From Desulfuromonadaceae bacterium UBA5613 (lineage in GTDB: Bacteria; Desulfobacterota; Desulfuromonadia; Desulfuromonadales; UBA2197), in NCBI GenBank assembly GCA_002424625.1, contig DIKR01000075.1, positions 1 through 8,593 of the forward strand: a stretch of 8,593 bases of DNA. Direction: 5' to 3'. Positions 6,276-8,593 of this stretch are shown here, piece after piece. The notes below the pieces were generated by a model. The model worked only from the letters and a program-made list of their open reading frames with translations. It made no database searches and was not told where the DNA came from. Each line of letters opens with the position of its first letter. Position 1 is the stretch's first letter. A program made the translations under genes and the position numbers.

Positions 6276-7256
6276 CTAAGCTTTGCCGGCACTGCCCAAA
6301 ACTGCCTGATTTTTGTGTTTGATCAGCGTCACCAGCTCTTTGCGGGCGACGCCGAGATATTTGCGCGGATCGAATTCGCCGGGATTCTTGGCAAGGAATT
6401 CCCGGACCTTGGCGGTGACCGCGAGGCGGCCGTCGGAATCGATATTGATCTTGCAGACGGCGCTGGCAGCGGCCTGCCGCAACTGCTCTTCGGGGACACC
6501 GACGGCGCCATCCATCTTGCCGCCGTACTGATTGATCAACTGTACATACTCCTGGACAACGCTGGAGGCGCCGTGCAACACAATCGGGAAGCCGGGGAGG
6601 CGGCTTTGGCACTCGGCGAGGATATCGAAGCGCAGCGGCGGTACCGACTCGCCTTCTTTGAGTTTGAATTTGTAAGCGCCGTGGCTGGTGCCGATCGAGA
6701 TGGCGAGGGAGTCGACACCGGTCTTCTTGACAAACTCCTCGACCTCCTCGGGCTGGGTATAGGTCGAATGCTCGGCCGAAACATCGTCTTCAATGCCGGC
6801 GAGGACGCCGAGTTCCCCTTCGACGCTAACATCAAATTGTCGGGCATAATCGACAACCTGGCGGGTCAGGGCGACATTTTCAGCGAAGGGCAGGTGCGAA
6901 CCGTCGATCATTACCGAGGAGAAGCCGCTGTCGATGCACGATTTGCAGATCTCGAAGGAATCACCGTGATCAAGGTGGAGACAGATCGGGATGTTGGAGC
7001 CCATCTCCCGCGCCATCTGCACGGCCCCCATCGCCATGTAGCGCAGCATGGTGGCGTTAGCGTATTCGCGGGCCCCCTTGCTGACCTGAATAATCACTGG
7101 AGAACTGGTCTCGGCACAAGCGGTGACAATCGCCTGCAGCTGTTCCAGGTTGTTAAAGTTGTAGGCGGGGATGGCATAGCCGCCATGCACGGCATTCTTG
7201 AACATCTCACGGGTATTGGCCAGTCCGAGTTCGCTAAAGTGCACTTTCTTTTCCAT
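6276..7256 (-). CDS. fba: Class II fructose-1,6-bisphosphate aldolase
   Basis: This zinc-dependent enzyme cleaves fructose 1,6-bisphosphate to dihydroxyacetone phosphate and glyceraldehyde 3-phosphate, or runs in reverse for gluconeogenesis. The 326-residue protein shows AYNFNNLEQLQA near the N-terminus, the catalytic Asp96 and zinc ligand His97 in HLDHGDS, MIDGSHLPF, VEGELGVLAGIED, zinc ligand His192 in GTSHGAYK, and zinc ligand His228 in IVLHGASSV. The start at 7256 (MEKKVHF) is set by AGGAGGAG 8 bases upstream. A longer frame back to 7298 adds 14 residues with no family similarity and no such site. It lies 44 bases after the sigma-54-type regulator gene on the same strand, with no terminator between them. 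Its product is the substrate-to-product neighbour of PfkA, although pfkA is in a separate convergent unit. Confidence 0.96.
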   Translation of the reverse strand: MEKKVHFSELGLANTREMFKNAVHGGYAIPAYNFNNLEQLQAIVTACAETSSPVIIQVSKGAREYANATMLRYMAMGAVQMAREMGSNIPICLHLDHGDSFEICKSCIDSGFSSVMIDGSHLPFAENVALTRQVVDYARQFDVSVEGELGVLAGIEDDVSAEHSTYTQPEEVEEFVKKTGVDSLAISIGTSHGAYKFKLKEGESVPPLRFDILAECQSRLPGFPIVLHGASSVVQEYVQLINQYGGKMDGAVGVPEEQLRQAAASAVCKINIDSDGRLAVTAKVREFLAKNPGEFDPRKYLGVARKELVTLIKHKNQAVLGSAGKA

Positions 7257-7264
7257 GGTTGCTG

Positions 7265-7272
7265 CTCCTCCT
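7265..7272 (-). promoter_or_regulatory. Strong ribosome binding site of fba
   Basis: Read on the minus strand this is AGGAGGAG, 8 bases before the ATG at 7256. It decides the fba start against the longer open frame. Confidence 0.85.
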
Positions 7273-7300
7273 GTGGAATATGAGTGATCCGTTAACAAGT

Positions 7301-8593
7301 CTACTGTAAGAATCCGAATTTTTTCATGCGATAGCGAAAAGCATCGATACCGAGATTCAATTTTTTGGCCGCCTTTGACTGGTTCCCTTCCGAGACTTCC
7401 AGCGATTGCCGAATCAGCTCCCGTTCGACATCTTCGATATCGATCCCTTCCGGCGGCAGGCGCAGGGTGAGAGGGCCACTCGGGCTGCTGCCGCCGGTAC
7501 GGGAAACAATCTCTTGCGGCAGATGTTCCAACATGAGGGTCTCGTCGTTTTCGAGGATGATCGCCCGCTCGACAATGTTTTTCAGCTCGCGGATATTCCC
7601 CGGCCAGGAGTATTCGACCAGGAACTTTTCCGCCATCTTCGAGACCCCTTTCACCGATTTACCAAATTCACGATTGAAGTGGTTGATGAAGTGGTTGGTT
7701 AACGGCAGGATGTCCTCACGACGCTCCCGCAAAGGGGGGAGGAAGATGGGGATGACCTGCAAACGGTAATAAAGGTCAGGGCGGAAGCTCTTGTCTTCCA
7801 TCGCTTTAAGGAGATTTTTGTTGGTCGCCGAGACGATGCGGACATCGACCTGAATGTCACGACTGCCGCCGACGCGACGGACAATGCGATCTTCGAGAAC
7901 GCGCAGGAGTTTGGCTTGCATCCCCGGTTCCATATCGCCGATTTCGTCGAGAAAGAGGGTGCCGCCGTCGGCGAGTTCAAAGAGGCCCTTTTTCTGCGCC
8001 TTGGCATCGGTGAAAGCGCCCTTTTCGTGGCCGAGAAGTTCACTCTCGAGCAGGGTTTCAGGGACGGCCGCGCAGTTGACAGCCATGAATGGCATGTGGG
8101 CGCGCGCGCTTTCGTAGTGTATGGCCTTGGCAATCAACTCCTTGCCGGTACCACTCTCCCCCTGGATCAGAACGGTGCTGGCGTCGCTGCGCGCCACCTT
8201 GGTGACCATCTCCAGCACATTCTGCATGTGGCGGCTGTTGCCAACCAGATTGGTCATCCCGTATTTTTTTGTCTGTTCGCCGCGCAGATGCGCGACCTCG
8301 CGTTTGAGGGCGCCGGTTTCAAGAGCCTTTTTGATGACGATTGCCATCTCGTCGAGATTGAAAGGTTTGTTGAGATAATCGTACGCGCCCATACGCATCG
8401 CTTTGACCGCGGTCTCGAGGACGCCAAGGGCGGTCACCATGATAACGATGATCTCTTCGTCAATCTCCTTGATCTTCTCCAGGACCTGCAGTCCGTTCAT
8501 GCCGGGAAGCTGGACGTCAAGAAGGACGAGTTCCGGCGGATCTTCACGCAACAGCCGCAGAGCATCTTCGCCGGATGGTGCAGTCTGGATTTC
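7301..8593 (-). CDS. Sigma-54-dependent NtrC-family response regulator (N-terminus outside window)
   Basis: The visible 430 residues run to the TAG at 7301–7303. Roughly 25–30 N-terminal residues are missing at the window edge; the TTG at 8551 is internal. Three domains follow in order. The receiver domain has the phospho-acceptor Asp in LLDVQLPGMNG (codon 8516–8518), Thr in VMVTALG and Lys in LNKPF. The AAA+ domain has Walker A GESGTGKE, the sigma-54 contact loop as GAFTDA rather than GAFTGA, Walker B GGTLFLDEIGDM, RPDLYYRL and WPGNIRELKN. The C-terminal Fis-type helix-turn-helix is GNQSKAAKKLNLGIDAFRYRMKKFGF. It should activate sigma-54 promoters after phosphorylation by a histidine kinase, which is not in the window. 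fba follows 44 bases downstream. The specific target genes cannot be told from the sequence. Confidence 0.94.
   Translation of the reverse strand, partial: EIQTAPSGEDALRLLREDPPELVLLDVQLPGMNGLQVLEKIKEIDEEIIVIMVTALGVLETAVKAMRMGAYDYLNKPFNLDEMAIVIKKALETGALKREVAHLRGEQTKKYGMTNLVGNSRHMQNVLEMVTKVARSDASTVLIQGESGTGKELIAKAIHYESARAHMPFMAVNCAAVPETLLESELLGHEKGAFTDAKAQKKGLFELADGGTLFLDEIGDMEPGMQAKLLRVLEDRIVRRVGGSRDIQVDVRIVSATNKNLLKAMEDKSFRPDLYYRLQVIPIFLPPLRERREDILPLTNHFINHFNREFGKSVKGVSKMAEKFLVEYSWPGNIRELKNIVERAIILENDETLMLEHLPQEIVSRTGGSSPSGPLTLRLPPEGIDIEDVERELIRQSLEVSEGNQSKAAKKLNLGIDAFRYRMKKFGFLQ

Noticed and set aside
6315..7283. Long plus-strand open frame opposite fba (322 residues)
   Set aside because: It is the complement of the fba coding frame, whose zinc and catalytic motifs are intact. 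The plus-strand protein has no family motif and its length merely mirrors fba.
7257..7298. Longer start for fba at 7298
   Set aside because: It adds 14 residues without similarity to class II aldolases, while a strong AGGAGGAG site 8 bases before 7256 points to the shorter form.

Overview
The window looks like a chromosomal piece of a moderately GC-rich Gram-negative bacterium. The best fit is the Desulfuromonas/Geobacter group (Desulfobacterota/Desulfuromonadia). This rests on the protein style, the nspC–speA polyamine pairing, an NtrC-type regulator, and intergenic GTAGGGGCG...CGCCC hairpin repeats that I recall as common in such genomes. The assignment is an inference; there is no rRNA or other marker gene here. 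Eight protein-coding genes are supported, two of them cut by the window edges. I see no tRNA, rRNA, CRISPR array, transposase or prophage gene.

Left block, plus strand (1–4954): the 3' part of nspC (carboxynorspermidine/carboxyspermidine decarboxylase), then speA (biosynthetic arginine decarboxylase), pfkA (ATP-type 6-phosphofructokinase) and a predicted lipoprotein with a ChaN-like domain and a C-terminal PDZ domain. Gaps are 49, 21 and 2 bases, so these four could be read as one transcript. The first two make polyamines (arginine to agmatine, and the last step of the carboxy(nor)spermidine route), while pfkA is glycolytic. The block ends in a tandem pair of GTAGGGGCG repeats. The first supplies the stop codon of the lipoprotein gene. 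The second forms a hairpin followed by six T and should act as an intrinsic terminator.

Middle block, plus strand (about 4955–6212): a short spacer without a gene, then two small membrane-related genes 17 bases apart. One is a zinc-ribbon plus TM2-domain protein; the other is an EcsC-family protein. A strong 12-bp hairpin at 6235–6263, with T-rich flanks on both sides, closes this unit and also the convergent unit on the other strand.

Right block, minus strand (6276–8593): a sigma-54-dependent response regulator (receiver, AAA+, Fis-type helix-turn-helix; N-terminus outside the window) followed 44 bases downstream by fba, a class II fructose-bisphosphate aldolase with a strong ribosome binding site. 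pfkA and fba encode consecutive glycolytic steps but lie in convergent units.

Most of the window is ordinary core metabolism. The points worth a second look are the repeat elements (one supplying a stop codon and a terminator, one possible copy embedded in frame inside nspC), the ChaN–PDZ lipoprotein, the TM2/EcsC pair, the altered effector-site residues in PfkA, and the GAFTDA variant in the regulator. I found no convincing wholly new system.
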